A stretch of DNA of 64,000 nucleotides from Paucibacter sp. TC2R-5 (GTDB lineage Bacteria; Pseudomonadota; Gammaproteobacteria; Burkholderiales; Burkholderiaceae_C): assembly GCF_025717605.1 (NCBI RefSeq), contig NZ_JAJIRQ010000002.1, forward strand, positions 515,884 to 579,883, in the 5' to 3' direction. The notes under the pieces are model-generated. The model was not told the origin of the DNA and did no database searches. It saw only the letters and a program-made list of their open reading frames with translations. The translations under genes and the position numbers were made by a program. Shown here one piece after another: positions 33,916 to 42,058 of the stretch; position 1 is the first letter of the stretch, and each line of letters begins with the position of its first letter.

Positions 33916-33949
33916 GCCCCCTCGGGGGGCAGCGTCGGTAGTCCGACGC
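33916..33949. repeat. Tandem palindromes upstream of mnmE
   Basis: GCCCCC...GGGGGC (33916-33930, loop TCG) is followed at once by GCGTCGG TAGT CCGACGC (33932-33949). The first palindrome type is a common intergenic element in Burkholderiales genomes. Confidence 0.55.
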
Positions 33950-34093
33950 GTGGGGGCACAATGTTTGGCGCGGGGGAGGCCGGAGCAAGCACTCGCATGA
34001 GTCTTGTTCGCTGGCCCAGTTCGCACACCGGTTAGAAGACCACCGGCTGAGAAGCTCTGCCCCGCATGACGCGATTTGAGTCCTTTGCGCCGG

Positions 34094-34121
34094 AAAAAAA
34101 TAGCCCCCCAGATGGGGGGAC
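34094..34121 (-). terminator. Rho-independent terminator after the Crp gene
   Basis: On the minus strand CCCCCC ATCT GGGGGG is followed by CTATTTTTTT. It is placed 46 bases past the stop of the regulator gene. Confidence 0.85.
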
Positions 34122-34166
34122 TGTTGCAGCGATGTGATTTATTCCTCGCCAATGGCGTGGCAATTG

Positions 34167-34805
34167 TTACCAACGAATCGGCAGGGCGCGCAGTCGCTGG
34201 TAGCGGCCGTTGGCAATGCGCGTTAGGTAGCCACCTTGCTCCAGATCCTTGACCAACTTGGAGACCATCTCGCGCGAACAGCCCAGGCGATGGGCCATCG
34301 CTTGATGCGTCAGCATGATGTCGTCGCCGGCGGTCGAGGAACTTTCCAGCAAGGCGCGCAAGCGCCCGTAGACATCATTCAGCGCCAGTTGCTTGGTCGA
34401 CAGCGTGGCGGCGCGAGCGCGGCGGATCACCTTGGTCAAGAGCTCGAAGGCGAACTCCGGATGGGCGGCGATATGGGCCAAGAGGCTGGCGCGCGTCAGC
34501 ATCACGCAGCGGGAGGCCTCTTCGGTGATGACGCTGGCCGAGCGCAGCCCGCCGTCCAAACTCATTTCGCCGACGTACTCGCCGCTACCGTAGATGCCAT
34601 AGGTTACTTCGCGGCCGCGTGCATCGCAGCCATAGACCCGCAGGCTGCCCGAGAGCACCAGGTACAGGCTATCGCCCTGCGAGCCTTCTTCGATCAAGAC
34701 CGCTCCGCGGCCATAGTTGCGAACCAGGCCGCGCGCGGCCAGTTGCCGCAGACTGGGCGGCAAAGCGGCGATATCTAAATCGGTAACGGAAGCTTCTGAG
34801 TGCAT
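34167..34805 (-). CDS. Crp/Fnr family transcription regulator
   Basis: 212 residues. A cyclic-nucleotide-binding jelly-roll (about 20-125, with GDSLYLVLSGSLRVY and GEYVGEMSLDGG) precedes a winged helix with the recognition segment AHRLGCSREMVSKLVKDLEQGG. The Cys cluster of FNR is absent, so it is not an oxygen sensor of that type; cAMP or another ligand is likely. It reads away from the peptide transporter, which lies 40 bases upstream in the same direction and may be its target. Confidence 0.9.
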   Translation of the reverse strand: MHSEASVTDLDIAALPPSLRQLAARGLVRNYGRGAVLIEEGSQGDSLYLVLSGSLRVYGCDARGREVTYGIYGSGEYVGEMSLDGGLRSASVITEEASRCVMLTRASLLAHIAAHPEFAFELLTKVIRRARAATLSTKQLALNDVYGRLRALLESSSTAGDDIMLTHQAMAHRLGCSREMVSKLVKDLEQGGYLTRIANGRYQRLRALPIRW

Positions 34806-34845
34806 ACCCGCAATTATCAGCGCCTCGCGTTACCGCTGACCTAAC

Positions 34846-36393
34846 TCAATGCACACCGTGCATTTTCTTTTTCATCCAAGGTGTCAACAACATCAGCACC
34901 AGGCCGGCGCCGGCTGGGATGAGGGTGAAGATCAGGAAGAAGGTCGACATCGAGTAAGTGGCCGAGATGTAGTCGATATAGGCGCCGGTTTTACCGGCGA
35001 TGAAGTTGGCGATCGCCGAGTTAAGGAACCAGACACCAAACATCAGACCCAGCAAACGCGCCGGAGCCAGCTTGGAGATATAGGACAGGCCCACCGGCGA
35101 CAGGCACAGCTCGCCCATGGTGTGCAGCAAATAGGCCAGCGACAAGAACATCATGCTGACCTGCGCCGTCTTGGCGCCCGGTGGAATGCCGGACGCACCG
35201 TAAGACAAGACCGCAAAGCCCAGACCCAGCAAGACCAGACCGACGCCGAACTTGATCGGGCCGCTCGGGTTCCAATGCTTCTCCCACATCTTGGAGAACA
35301 TCGGCGCCAAGATCACCAGGAAGAAGGAGTTCAGCACGCCGAACCAGGTCGCGGGTACTTCGGATTGGTCGAGCGAAAATTCGCGCGCCAGCATCCAGAT
35401 GATCAAGCCCCAAATCGCCGCAAAGGCCAGTGCCAGGAGCACGATGGGCAGCGGGCTGCGCTTGCCGGTGCCGCGGTGCAACTGCACCAGCAGCCAGGTC
35501 AGGATGGCTGCCGGGATCACCGTCATCAGCGTGTTGACGATCTTGAAGATCAAGCCGCTGGTGCCGACCAGATTGCGGTCGGTGTAGTCGGCGGCAAAAA
35601 TCGTCATCGAGCCGCCGGCCTGCTCAAAGGCGAACCAGAAGAAGATGGTGAAAAAAGCCAGCACAAAGATGGCCTTGAGCCGATCGGCGACGACGTTAGC
35701 GGGCAGATTTTCTTCTGCGTCGGCCTGTGCGGCGGCAGACTTCTCGCCCTTGACCGGCGGCGCGCCAATGTCGCCAAACAGCGATTGGCTGAAGTAGAAC
35801 TGCAAAGCGCCCAGGATCATGAAGATGCCGGCCAGGCCGAAGCCATAGTTCCAGGAGATCTTCTCGCCGATATAGCCGCACAGCAGGATGCCGAAGAAGG
35901 CCCCGGCGTTGACGCCCATATAGAACAGCGTGTAGCCGCCGTCACGGCTGCCTTCGTTGTCCTTGCCGTAGAGCTGGCCGACGATGGCCGAGATGTTCGG
36001 CTTGAACAGGCCGGTGCCGGCAATCACCAAGGCCAGGCCTAGGTAAAAACTCGGGATGGTCTCCATGAACAAGGAGATATGGCCGGCCGCAATGATGAAG
36101 CCACCCAGCACGACCGCGCGGCGCGTGCCGAGGAATTTATCGGCCACGTAGCCGCCCAGAATCGGCGTGAAGTAGACCAGCATGGTGTACCAGCCATACA
36201 GCGAGGTCGCATCGGCGCGGCTCCAGCCCCAGCCGCCCTTGGCGGTCTCGGAGATCAAGAACAGCACCAGCAGGCCGCGCATGCCGTAGTAGGAGAAACG
36301 CTCCCACATCTCGGTAAAGAACAGCACGAATAGGCTGTCGGGGTGGCCGAGGATGGTGTGGCCCCCTGCGGCTTGAATTTTGTTGTTGTTCAA
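34846..36393 (-). CDS. POT-family peptide transporter
   Basis: 515 residues, about 14 membrane helices of the proton-coupled oligopeptide transporter family. The EMWERFSYYGMRG start (ExxERFxYY motif) and GGYVADKFLGTRRAV are diagnostic. The FKIVNTLMTVIPAAILTWL and central cytoplasmic loop are in the usual places. It takes up di- and tripeptides with H+. The start at 36393 gives MNNNKIQAAGG before the first helix. Fits with the many peptidases in this genome. Confidence 0.93.
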   Translation of the reverse strand: MNNNKIQAAGGHTILGHPDSLFVLFFTEMWERFSYYGMRGLLVLFLISETAKGGWGWSRADATSLYGWYTMLVYFTPILGGYVADKFLGTRRAVVLGGFIIAAGHISLFMETIPSFYLGLALVIAGTGLFKPNISAIVGQLYGKDNEGSRDGGYTLFYMGVNAGAFFGILLCGYIGEKISWNYGFGLAGIFMILGALQFYFSQSLFGDIGAPPVKGEKSAAAQADAEENLPANVVADRLKAIFVLAFFTIFFWFAFEQAGGSMTIFAADYTDRNLVGTSGLIFKIVNTLMTVIPAAILTWLLVQLHRGTGKRSPLPIVLLALAFAAIWGLIIWMLAREFSLDQSEVPATWFGVLNSFFLVILAPMFSKMWEKHWNPSGPIKFGVGLVLLGLGFAVLSYGASGIPPGAKTAQVSMMFLSLAYLLHTMGELCLSPVGLSYISKLAPARLLGLMFGVWFLNSAIANFIAGKTGAYIDYISATYSMSTFFLIFTLIPAGAGLVLMLLTPWMKKKMHGVH

Positions 36394-36604
36394 ACGACTC
36401 TCCGTTCATGGTCTGAGTGGTGAAGGTCCTCGCGGCTCCCTCGTGAACCGTGCCGGCCCCTTATCGACGGCTTGTTAGATGTCGCCTCGGTGCCCACAAA
36501 GGACGGGCCGCCCAGAGATCATCTCGGCGGCAGCGGCGCGTATTGTCACCGCTGCCAGCCCTTGGTTTGGGCAGGCATAACCCCAGTCTTTGCAGGCAAA
36601 GCGG

Positions 36605-36640
36605 CTCAATTCCCTGTAGCTACTTCATGGATTAGGCTAT
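36605..36640 (+). promoter_or_regulatory. Possible MerR-type operator of the MerR gene
   Basis: CCCTGTAGCTACTTCATGG (36612-36630) is an imperfect dyad of the CadR/PbrR/ZntR kind, followed by TAGGCTAT as a -10-like element. The -35 (TCAATT) is weak. Confidence 0.4.
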
Positions 36641-36666
36641 GCTCCGTGTCGGAGGTCATAGTCATC

Positions 36667-37152
36667 ATGCGTATCGGAGCCTTGAGCCGCGCCACCGGCG
36701 TCGACATCGAAACCATTCGTTTTTACGAGAAGAGCGGCCTGCTGCCTGGCCCGGCGCGCAGCGAGAACGGGTACCGCGATTACGCGCACGCTCATTTGGA
36801 GCGTTTGGCCTTTATTCGCCATGGCCGTGCCTTGGACATGTCGCTGGCCGATATCGGCTTGCTCCTGGCCAGTTTGAACAGCCGCGATGCGGCCTTGCTG
36901 AGCGGGGTGGATGCGCTGGTCGATGCGCAACTTGCGCGCGTGCGCGCAAGGTTGGCCAGCATGCGGGCGCTGGAGCAGCAGTTGGTGGCGCTGAAGAGCC
37001 GCTGCGACGGTCGCCATGAGCAGCATGGCGCGCAGGGCTGCGGCATCCTGGAAGAGCTGGTGGCGGCCGCCCATGGTGAGGCCTGCGCCTGCCATGTCGA
37101 TGGTGCGGCAGTAGGCCCGGCGCGTCAGCCAAGCGCTAGCTTGAAGCGTTAG
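36667..37152 (+). CDS. MerR family metal-responsive regulator
   Basis: 161 residues. The MerR helix-turn-helix (MRIGALSRATGVDIETIRFYEKSGLLPGPARSENGYRDY) is followed by the long dimer helix and a C-terminal Cys set C113, C125, C140, C142, with CGILEELV as in ZntR/CadR. The first metal-site Cys of divalent sensors (about position 77-79) is replaced by Ser79, a feature of Cu(I)-type sensors. It probably controls the CDF exporter at 37883, whose promoter has a matching dyad; an exported DUF4124 gene lies between. Confidence 0.85.
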   Translation: MRIGALSRATGVDIETIRFYEKSGLLPGPARSENGYRDYAHAHLERLAFIRHGRALDMSLADIGLLLASLNSRDAALLSGVDALVDAQLARVRARLASMRALEQQLVALKSRCDGRHEQHGAQGCGILEELVAAAHGEACACHVDGAAVGPARQPSASLKR

Positions 37153-37185
37153 GCCATGCTGATGACGCGCGCAGGAGTGCAAACC

Positions 37186-37806
37186 ATGCTCAAGGCCAGT
37201 CTCGTGTTGGCAGCCGCCCTGATGGGCGGCAATGCCATGGCCGCTGAGGTCTGGAAATGCCAGGTCGGCGATCAAATCAAATATTCGGATCGCCCTTGCC
37301 AGGCTGCGGGCGAGGCGTTGCCGGCGCGCAGCTTGCAGGGCAATGTGGTGGACGCGGCCGTCAAGCCGCCGCCGGCGCAAGCCGCCAGTGGGGCCGCGGC
37401 CGGCCCGGTCGTGGATGCCCGCCCGCCCGCCAATGTCTGCCCCGCTGAACTTGAAATCAGCGCGATGGAAACCCGCGCCAGTTCGATCAGCCTGAGCCCC
37501 GAGGCCAAGGCTTTTATGCGAGACGAGGTGCGGCGTGCGCGCCAATGTCGCAAAGGCCAGGGCCGCTACATCGCCGCCGACTGGGACATCAGCCGCCAGG
37601 CCCAAGCGGCGCAAAGCAGCTCCAGCGGCGCACAGGACGCCCGCCGGCGCGCCGAAGATATGCACAGCGCCGCCGACCCCGGCGAGGGCGATCGCATCTC
37701 CAGCATGCGCGAACAAGAGCGCGCCCAGCGCGAGGCGCAGCGCCGCCAGGACCAGCGCTTGCAGAACCAGGCGCCTCGCCCGCCGGCATCCATACCCGGG
37801 CGCTGA
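37186..37806 (+). CDS. DUF4124 domain exported protein
   Basis: 206 residues. A signal peptide ends NAMA near residue 20 and the DUF4124 domain follows (EVWKCQVGDQIKYSDRPCQ, with a conserved Cys pair). The remainder is low-complexity, rich in Gln, Arg and Ala, with a charged, helical C-terminus (DRISSMREQERAQREAQRRQDQRL). The start at 37186 follows GCAGGAG with eight bases of spacing. Envelope location is likely; function unknown. Confidence 0.8.
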   Translation: MLKASLVLAAALMGGNAMAAEVWKCQVGDQIKYSDRPCQAAGEALPARSLQGNVVDAAVKPPPAQAASGAAAGPVVDARPPANVCPAELEISAMETRASSISLSPEAKAFMRDEVRRARQCRKGQGRYIAADWDISRQAQAAQSSSSGAQDARRRAEDMHSAADPGEGDRISSMREQERAQREAQRRQDQRLQNQAPRPPASIPGR

Positions 37807-37819
37807 GGCGAAATTGGGC

Positions 37820-37850
37820 TTGACCCTGGTGTGGCTCCAGGCTTTCCAAT
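37820..37850 (+). promoter_or_regulatory. MerR-type promoter of the CDF gene
   Basis: TTGACC (37820-37825) is separated by 19 bases from TCCAAT (37845-37850), the over-long spacer of MerR-controlled promoters. The spacer holds the dyad CCTGG TGTGGCT CCAGG (37825-37841). Confidence 0.6.
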
Positions 37851-37873
37851 CACCTTACTGATACTTGGAAAGC
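37841..37873 (+). promoter_or_regulatory. Leader hairpin before the CDF start codon
   Basis: GCTTTCCAA (37841-37849) and TTGGAAAGC (37865-37873) form a perfect nine-base stem with a 15-base loop, overlapping the -10 and ending ten bases before the ATG. Confidence 0.5.
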
Positions 37874-37882
37874 CCAATAGCC

Positions 37883-38563
37883 ATGTCCGCTCACTGCTGC
37901 AACCATGACGCGCCGGCCGCGTCCGCCATCACCAACTTGCCGCGCTACCGCCGCGTGCTGTGGATCGCCTTGATCGTCAATGCGGCGATGTTTGTGGTCG
38001 AACTGGCGGCGGGCGGCAGCAGTGGCTCGCTGGCGCTGATTGCCGATGCGGTGGACTTTGGTGCCGATGCGCTGAACTATGGCGTCACTTTGGCGGTGCT
38101 ATCGGCGGCTCTCGCCTGGCGCGCCCGTGCGGCCATGCTGAAGGCCGTCAGCATGATGGCTTTTGGCGGCTTTGTGCTGGCCAAGGCGGTCTGGAACCTC
38201 AGCCACGGCCTGACGCCCGACGCCCCCACCATGGGCATGGTCGGGTTGCTGGCGCTGGCGGCCAATTTGGGGGTGGCCTGGCTGCTCTATGCCTTTCGCG
38301 ATGGCGACTCGAATATGCGCAGCGTCTGGCTTTGCACCCGCAATGATGCGATCGGCAACCTCGCCGTGATGGCAGCCGCCTTGGGCGTTTTTGGCACCGG
38401 CAGCGCGTGGCCCGATTTGCTGGTGGCGGCCATCATGGCGACGCTGGCCTTGCGGGCGGGCTGGCAGGTCTTGGGGCAGGCGCGGGCCGAGTTGCGCGCC
38501 CCCGCCCCTCATCATCACCCCCATGCACATCAGCACGCGGGTCATGACGGTCACGGCCATTGA
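37883..38563 (+). CDS. CDF-family cation transporter
   Basis: 226 residues. It begins with a Cys/His-rich tip (SAHCCNHD), then five or six membrane helices of the cation-diffusion facilitator fold. The helix-2 acidic/His site is partly visible in LIADAVDFGADALNY, and a second one in RNDAIGNLAVM. The His-rich tail (HHHPHAHQHAGHDGHGH) is typical of zinc or cobalt exporters. It exports divalent metal in exchange for protons. The ATG at 37883 is preferred over a TTG at 37865 because of the hairpin and fit to family N-termini. Confidence 0.88.
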   Translation: MSAHCCNHDAPAASAITNLPRYRRVLWIALIVNAAMFVVELAAGGSSGSLALIADAVDFGADALNYGVTLAVLSAALAWRARAAMLKAVSMMAFGGFVLAKAVWNLSHGLTPDAPTMGMVGLLALAANLGVAWLLYAFRDGDSNMRSVWLCTRNDAIGNLAVMAAALGVFGTGSAWPDLLVAAIMATLALRAGWQVLGQARAELRAPAPHHHPHAHQHAGHDGHGH

Positions 38564-38609
38564 GAGCCTGAGAAAATAGGAAATGAAGCGAGTGGCATGA
38601 TGATGCCCT

Positions 38610-39353
38610 ATGGCGATTCAATATCTGCAGCGCTTGACAGGGCAAGACCGAACCCTGCTGGCCAACCGCCAACTGGGCGGCATGCTGGCCTTCATTGCCG
38701 GCGCGATCAATGCGGGCGGGTTTTTGGCGGTGCAGCGCTACACCTCGCACATGACCGGCATCGTGTCCTCCATCGCCGATGACCTGGCCACTGGCGGCTT
38801 CGCCTTGGCCTTGGCCGGGTTTGCGGCCTTGCTGTCCTTCATCGCCGGTGCGGCCTGCACCGCCATCCTGATCAATTGGGCGCACCGCCGCCAGATGCAC
38901 AGCAAATATGCGCTGGCCCTGTTGCTGGAGGCCGGCTTGCTGCTCTTGTTTGGCTTGGTGGGCGCCAATCTGCGTTCGCTGGAGCATTTGCTGATTCCTA
39001 CCGCCGTGCTTTTGCTCTGCTTCATCATGGGCCTGCAAAACGCAACCGTGACCAAGATCTCTCATGCCGAAATCCGCACCACCCATATGACCGGCGTGAT
39101 CACCGATCTGGGGCTGGAACTGGGGCGGCTGATCTACTGGAACCGCACCCAGCAGCGCAATAGCGTGCTCACCGTGCGCGCCAACCACGACAAGCTGATG
39201 ATCCATCTGGTGATCCTGAGCCTGTTTTTTGTGGGCGGGCTCGCGGGTGCGCTGGCCTTCAAGCACTTCGGCTTCTCGGCCACGATTCCGCTTGCCTTGC
39301 TTCTGATCGTGATCGCTGCACCGGCGCTGTTGCTGGACTGGCGGCGCGGCTGA
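38610..39353 (+). CDS. YoaK/DUF1275 membrane protein
   Basis: 247 residues with about seven membrane helices. MLAFIAGAINAGGFLAVQRYTSHMTG and GLQNATVTKISHAEIRTTHMTGVITDLG are the two repeats typical of the DUF1275 (YoaK) family. Such proteins are thought to be inner-membrane transporters but have no assigned substrate. The gap to the CDF gene is 46 bases, so cotranscription is possible. Confidence 0.9.
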   Translation: MAIQYLQRLTGQDRTLLANRQLGGMLAFIAGAINAGGFLAVQRYTSHMTGIVSSIADDLATGGFALALAGFAALLSFIAGAACTAILINWAHRRQMHSKYALALLLEAGLLLLFGLVGANLRSLEHLLIPTAVLLLCFIMGLQNATVTKISHAEIRTTHMTGVITDLGLELGRLIYWNRTQQRNSVLTVRANHDKLMIHLVILSLFFVGGLAGALAFKHFGFSATIPLALLLIVIAAPALLLDWRRG

Positions 39354-39419
39354 CTTGGCACACCGCCCCACTGTTTATCTTTCTGCCTGCCTGCCCTCTC
39401 GCCCCTCCCAAAGACCCCA

Positions 39420-40211
39420 ATGCCCGAATCAGCCGACCTTGCCCAGCACCTGAAACCCTTTGTCTACGAGACGCTGAACACCAAAGCGCTGCATTTCTCG
39501 ATCTGTGAGATCCAAAGCCGGATGCAGACGCTGCGCCCGCATGCGCTGGACCTCGACTACACCCGCACCATGGCCGCCTTCCTGCTGTTCAGCCCAGCGC
39601 CGGACATGCTGGCGATGATTGGCCTGGGCGGCGGCTCGATGGCCAAGTTCTGCCATCGCTTCCTGCCGGCTACGCGCATCAAGGTGATTGAGATCAACCC
39701 ACATGTGATCGCGCTGCGCGAGCAGTTCTGCGTACCGCCGGACGACGGGCGCTTCAAGGTGCGGCGCGGCGACGGCGCCGACTTCGTGCGCTTCCCGCCT
39801 TACCGCCTGGACATGCTGCTGGTTGATGGCTTCGACTACGACGGCCAGCCGCCGGCGCTGTGTTCGCAGCGCTTTTATGACGACTGCTATGACGCGCTGC
39901 AGCCCAATGGCTTGGTGGTCATCAATCTGCACGCCGCACATGTCGACTTTGACGTCCATGTGGCGCGTATCCGGCGCACATTTGGCGCCGAAGTTTTGCT
40001 GGTCGCCGATGCCGACGGCAGCAACACCATCGTCTTTGCCTGCAAGGGCTCGCTGGCCCAACGCTTCAAACCCGCCAACTCGCGCCGGCCCGAGCATCTG
40101 GATGCCGACACCAGGGCCGATTTGATGCCGGCCTTTGTGGCGGTGGAGCGCAGCCTGTGCAATCAGCGCTTAGGTGGTGTGGGTATGCAAGGCCGGAAAG
40201 TCGGCAATTAG
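39420..40211 (+). CDS. Spermidine-synthase-like methyltransferase-fold protein
   Basis: 263 residues. IGLGGGSMAKFCHRFLPA (SAM-binding glycine loop), VIEINPHVIALREQF, GDGADFVR and LLVDGFDYD match the SpeE-like class. It lacks the N-terminal beta-barrel of true spermidine synthases, so it may be one of the short SpeE-like proteins of unknown role rather than a polyamine synthase. Ends with a charged tail. Plus strand, 66 bases after DUF1275. Confidence 0.85.
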   Translation: MPESADLAQHLKPFVYETLNTKALHFSICEIQSRMQTLRPHALDLDYTRTMAAFLLFSPAPDMLAMIGLGGGSMAKFCHRFLPATRIKVIEINPHVIALREQFCVPPDDGRFKVRRGDGADFVRFPPYRLDMLLVDGFDYDGQPPALCSQRFYDDCYDALQPNGLVVINLHAAHVDFDVHVARIRRTFGAEVLLVADADGSNTIVFACKGSLAQRFKPANSRRPEHLDADTRADLMPAFVAVERSLCNQRLGGVGMQGRKVGN

Positions 40212-40248
40212 TGCTGCTGTTGCAGTGCCCTTGCCCGTGATCATGCTT

Positions 40249-40551
40249 TCAGGCTCTTGGCTCAGTCGCCTGAAGTCTTTGCTTGCGTTCGGGCGTGTAA
40301 TCCCACCAGGGTCGCGCAGCGTCACCGGCCATGAAGCGCGTGACGGACATGAATACATCGATCACGCAAGGGTCATGCCGCACACCCGTCACCGTGCAAA
40401 GCGCCGCATACATCTCAAACGGGCATTTGCCGAGCAATTGTTCGGGGGCATGTACGCCGAGCAATTCCAAATCCGCCGCACCGGCCTTGCCGATATTGGG
40501 CAGGTCGGTCAGGCGGTGCACACGACTTCGTTCAACCTTGCTGGGATTCAT
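40249..40551 (-). CDS. Helix-hairpin-helix (Cdd1/pathogenicity-locus) protein
   Basis: 100 residues. LTDLPNIGKAGAADLELLGVHAPEQL is a helix-hairpin-helix with the conserved GIG-type NIG turn, and CTVTGVRHDPCVIDVFMSV completes the Cdd1 domain. Members of this group are also annotated as mitomycin-resistance McrB-like. It is likely a small nucleic-acid-binding protein. Single-gene unit at the end of the pyrF-cupin cluster, same strand. Confidence 0.75.
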   Translation of the reverse strand: MNPSKVERSRVHRLTDLPNIGKAGAADLELLGVHAPEQLLGKCPFEMYAALCTVTGVRHDPCVIDVFMSVTRFMAGDAARPWWDYTPERKQRLQATEPRA

Positions 40552-40668
40552 GTTGGCCCGCTCCTATTCAATATTCAATCAAGGCCTCGCTGAGTCTTGC
40601 AGCTATTGACCATGAGCAACTCGTCGGGCTCGGTCTCGAATTCAATCACCTGCTCAGGACTCGCCGGC

Positions 40669-41193
40669 TCAAGCCGGGCTTGCCTCAAAGCACCGGCTCT
40701 GAAACGGCGGTACAGCATGCAGCGCCGAGCCATAGAGGTGGAGGTGGAAGGTGGCCTGCTCTCCAAGAACGGAGGTGGCGTGAATCTCGTCAGGCAACAT
40801 CCAAAGAAGCTGCCCAGCGCCAACGTTGACCGAATCGACGGCAACCACTTGCCGGGAATCCTTGACCACGCTCTGGAACCTTGTGTTGATCTCACAGCCC
40901 TGAATTCCAACAATGACGGCCCAAGTTTTGTGTTCATGCGGCCGGCTTGTCACGCCTGGACCATCCGAGACAAGATAGATCGACGGCCCGCCCTTGGAAC
41001 TAACAGACAAATTGTGCAGCACCTCCTGCCCTGGCCCGGCCTCTTGCAAATCCAGTCGACCGAAGTCAAGTCCGCGACAAAGCTTCAGCAAGTCCTCCGC
41101 CACTGATTGCAAGTCGGCAAGGCTGAGTTCGGCGCGAGGGTCGAAGCGCCGCTCAAGCTGCGTCACGAATCCTTGCAGTGCAGCCTCAATCAT
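40669..41193 (-). CDS. Cysteine-dioxygenase-like cupin
   Basis: 174 residues, with the cupin metal ligands PHEHKTWAVI (two His) and LHLYG (third His), spaced as in thiol dioxygenases. Such enzymes oxidise cysteine or 3-mercaptopropionate with O2 and Fe(II). SSKGGPSIYLVSDGPGVTSRPHEH is typical of this subgroup. Its start overlaps the stop of pyrF by eight bases, so the pair is cotranscribed. The C-terminus is short; frame-shifted protein-like sequence follows in the next 100 bases. Confidence 0.8.
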   Translation of the reverse strand: MIEAALQGFVTQLERRFDPRAELSLADLQSVAEDLLKLCRGLDFGRLDLQEAGPGQEVLHNLSVSSKGGPSIYLVSDGPGVTSRPHEHKTWAVIVGIQGCEINTRFQSVVKDSRQVVAVDSVNVGAGQLLWMLPDEIHATSVLGEQATFHLHLYGSALHAVPPFQSRCFEASPA

Positions 41194-41887
41194 GGGTGAA
41201 CTGCGCTACGGCTTCGGCGAATGCTCGCCGTGGATCAAGTGCCTTGGTGATGGCGCGGCCCACAACGATGTGTGTGGCTCCAGCGAGCGCGGCGGCTCGC
41301 GGATCTGCCGTGCGAGCCTGATCACTTGAGCTTGAGCTTGATGCACTCTTTAACTGCACGCCCGGCGTGAGCACCAGCATGTCCGAAGGCAGCACCCCGC
41401 GAAGCACTTCGGCCTCTTGAGCCGATGCCACCACGCCGTGGCACCCACAGTCGGCGGCAAGGTGAGCCAGACGCAAGACTTGCGCTTGCACCGATGGTTC
41501 CAAACCAATCTCCTGCAGATCCTTGTCGCAGAGACTGGTGATCACCGTCAGGGCCACAATCTTCAGCCCTGGGAACGGCAAGGCCGCCTCGACCGCCGCG
41601 CGCAGCACGGCCGACCCCGCCGAGGCATGCACACTGACCATGCTGACACCTAACTTCCCTGCCGCAGTGACTGCACCTGCGACCGAATTGGGGATCTCGT
41701 GCAGCTTCAAGTCGAGGAAGACCTGCTTGCCGCTGCTGACCAGTTCGCGGACGAGCTCAGGCCCGGCCTCGGTCAGCAATTGCAGACCGACCTTATAGCT
41801 ACGCGCAGCGGCGCCCAGCTCGGTCACAAGCGCAAGCGCTTCACGGCTGGACTCGAAATCGAGGGCGACGATGACAAGCTCAGACAT
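41186..41887 (-). CDS. pyrF: Orotidine-5'-phosphate decarboxylase, class-1-like
   Basis: 233 residues. It decarboxylates OMP to UMP, the last step of pyrimidine synthesis. VALDFESSREA and the catalytic DLKLHEIPNSV are present, but the last catalytic Asp (DxKxxD) is Glu here, and the phosphate loop has LTPGVQ in place of the usual PGIR. A serine-rich insertion (KSASSSSSSDQ) is unusual. Most Burkholderiales use the longer, subfamily-2 PyrF, so this may be a second, acquired copy. The start is at 41887 (MSELVIVALD). Confidence 0.8.
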   Translation of the reverse strand: MSELVIVALDFESSREALALVTELGAAARSYKVGLQLLTEAGPELVRELVSSGKQVFLDLKLHEIPNSVAGAVTAAGKLGVSMVSVHASAGSAVLRAAVEAALPFPGLKIVALTVITSLCDKDLQEIGLEPSVQAQVLRLAHLAADCGCHGVVASAQEAEVLRGVLPSDMLVLTPGVQLKSASSSSSSDQARTADPRAAALAGATHIVVGRAITKALDPRRAFAEAVAQFTHD

Positions 41888-42058
41888 GGTGGGATTGGAT
41901 GAGAGATTCAAACCAGCGGCTCACCTGACCGTTGAAGCCGCTACCGCATAGATCTGCAGCGTGTGCAGCTGGGCCAAGTAGGCGGCACCGCGCGTTGTCA
42001 AACCCATGGGTAAAAAACATCAGCTTGCTCTCATCGTTAGCTCAGCAAGGGCAATTGT

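Larger units (their letters stand above)
33851..34166. other. 316-base intergenic region with tandem hairpins
   Basis: Between the starts and ends of mnmE and the Crp gene. It holds two adjacent palindromes (33916-33949), a run of G, and the minus-strand terminator of the regulator gene near 34094-34121. I see no gene in it. Confidence 0.7.

Noticed and set aside
33874-34173. Minus-strand frame in the mnmE-Crp gap
   Set aside because: It spans the tandem palindromes and a terminator, with no ribosome site and no motif.
40575-40937. Minus-strand frame of 120 codons, with protein-like end
   Set aside because: Overlaps the cupin gene in another frame; only the last 30 residues look coding. It may be a frame-shifted former C-terminus, but I cannot show that.
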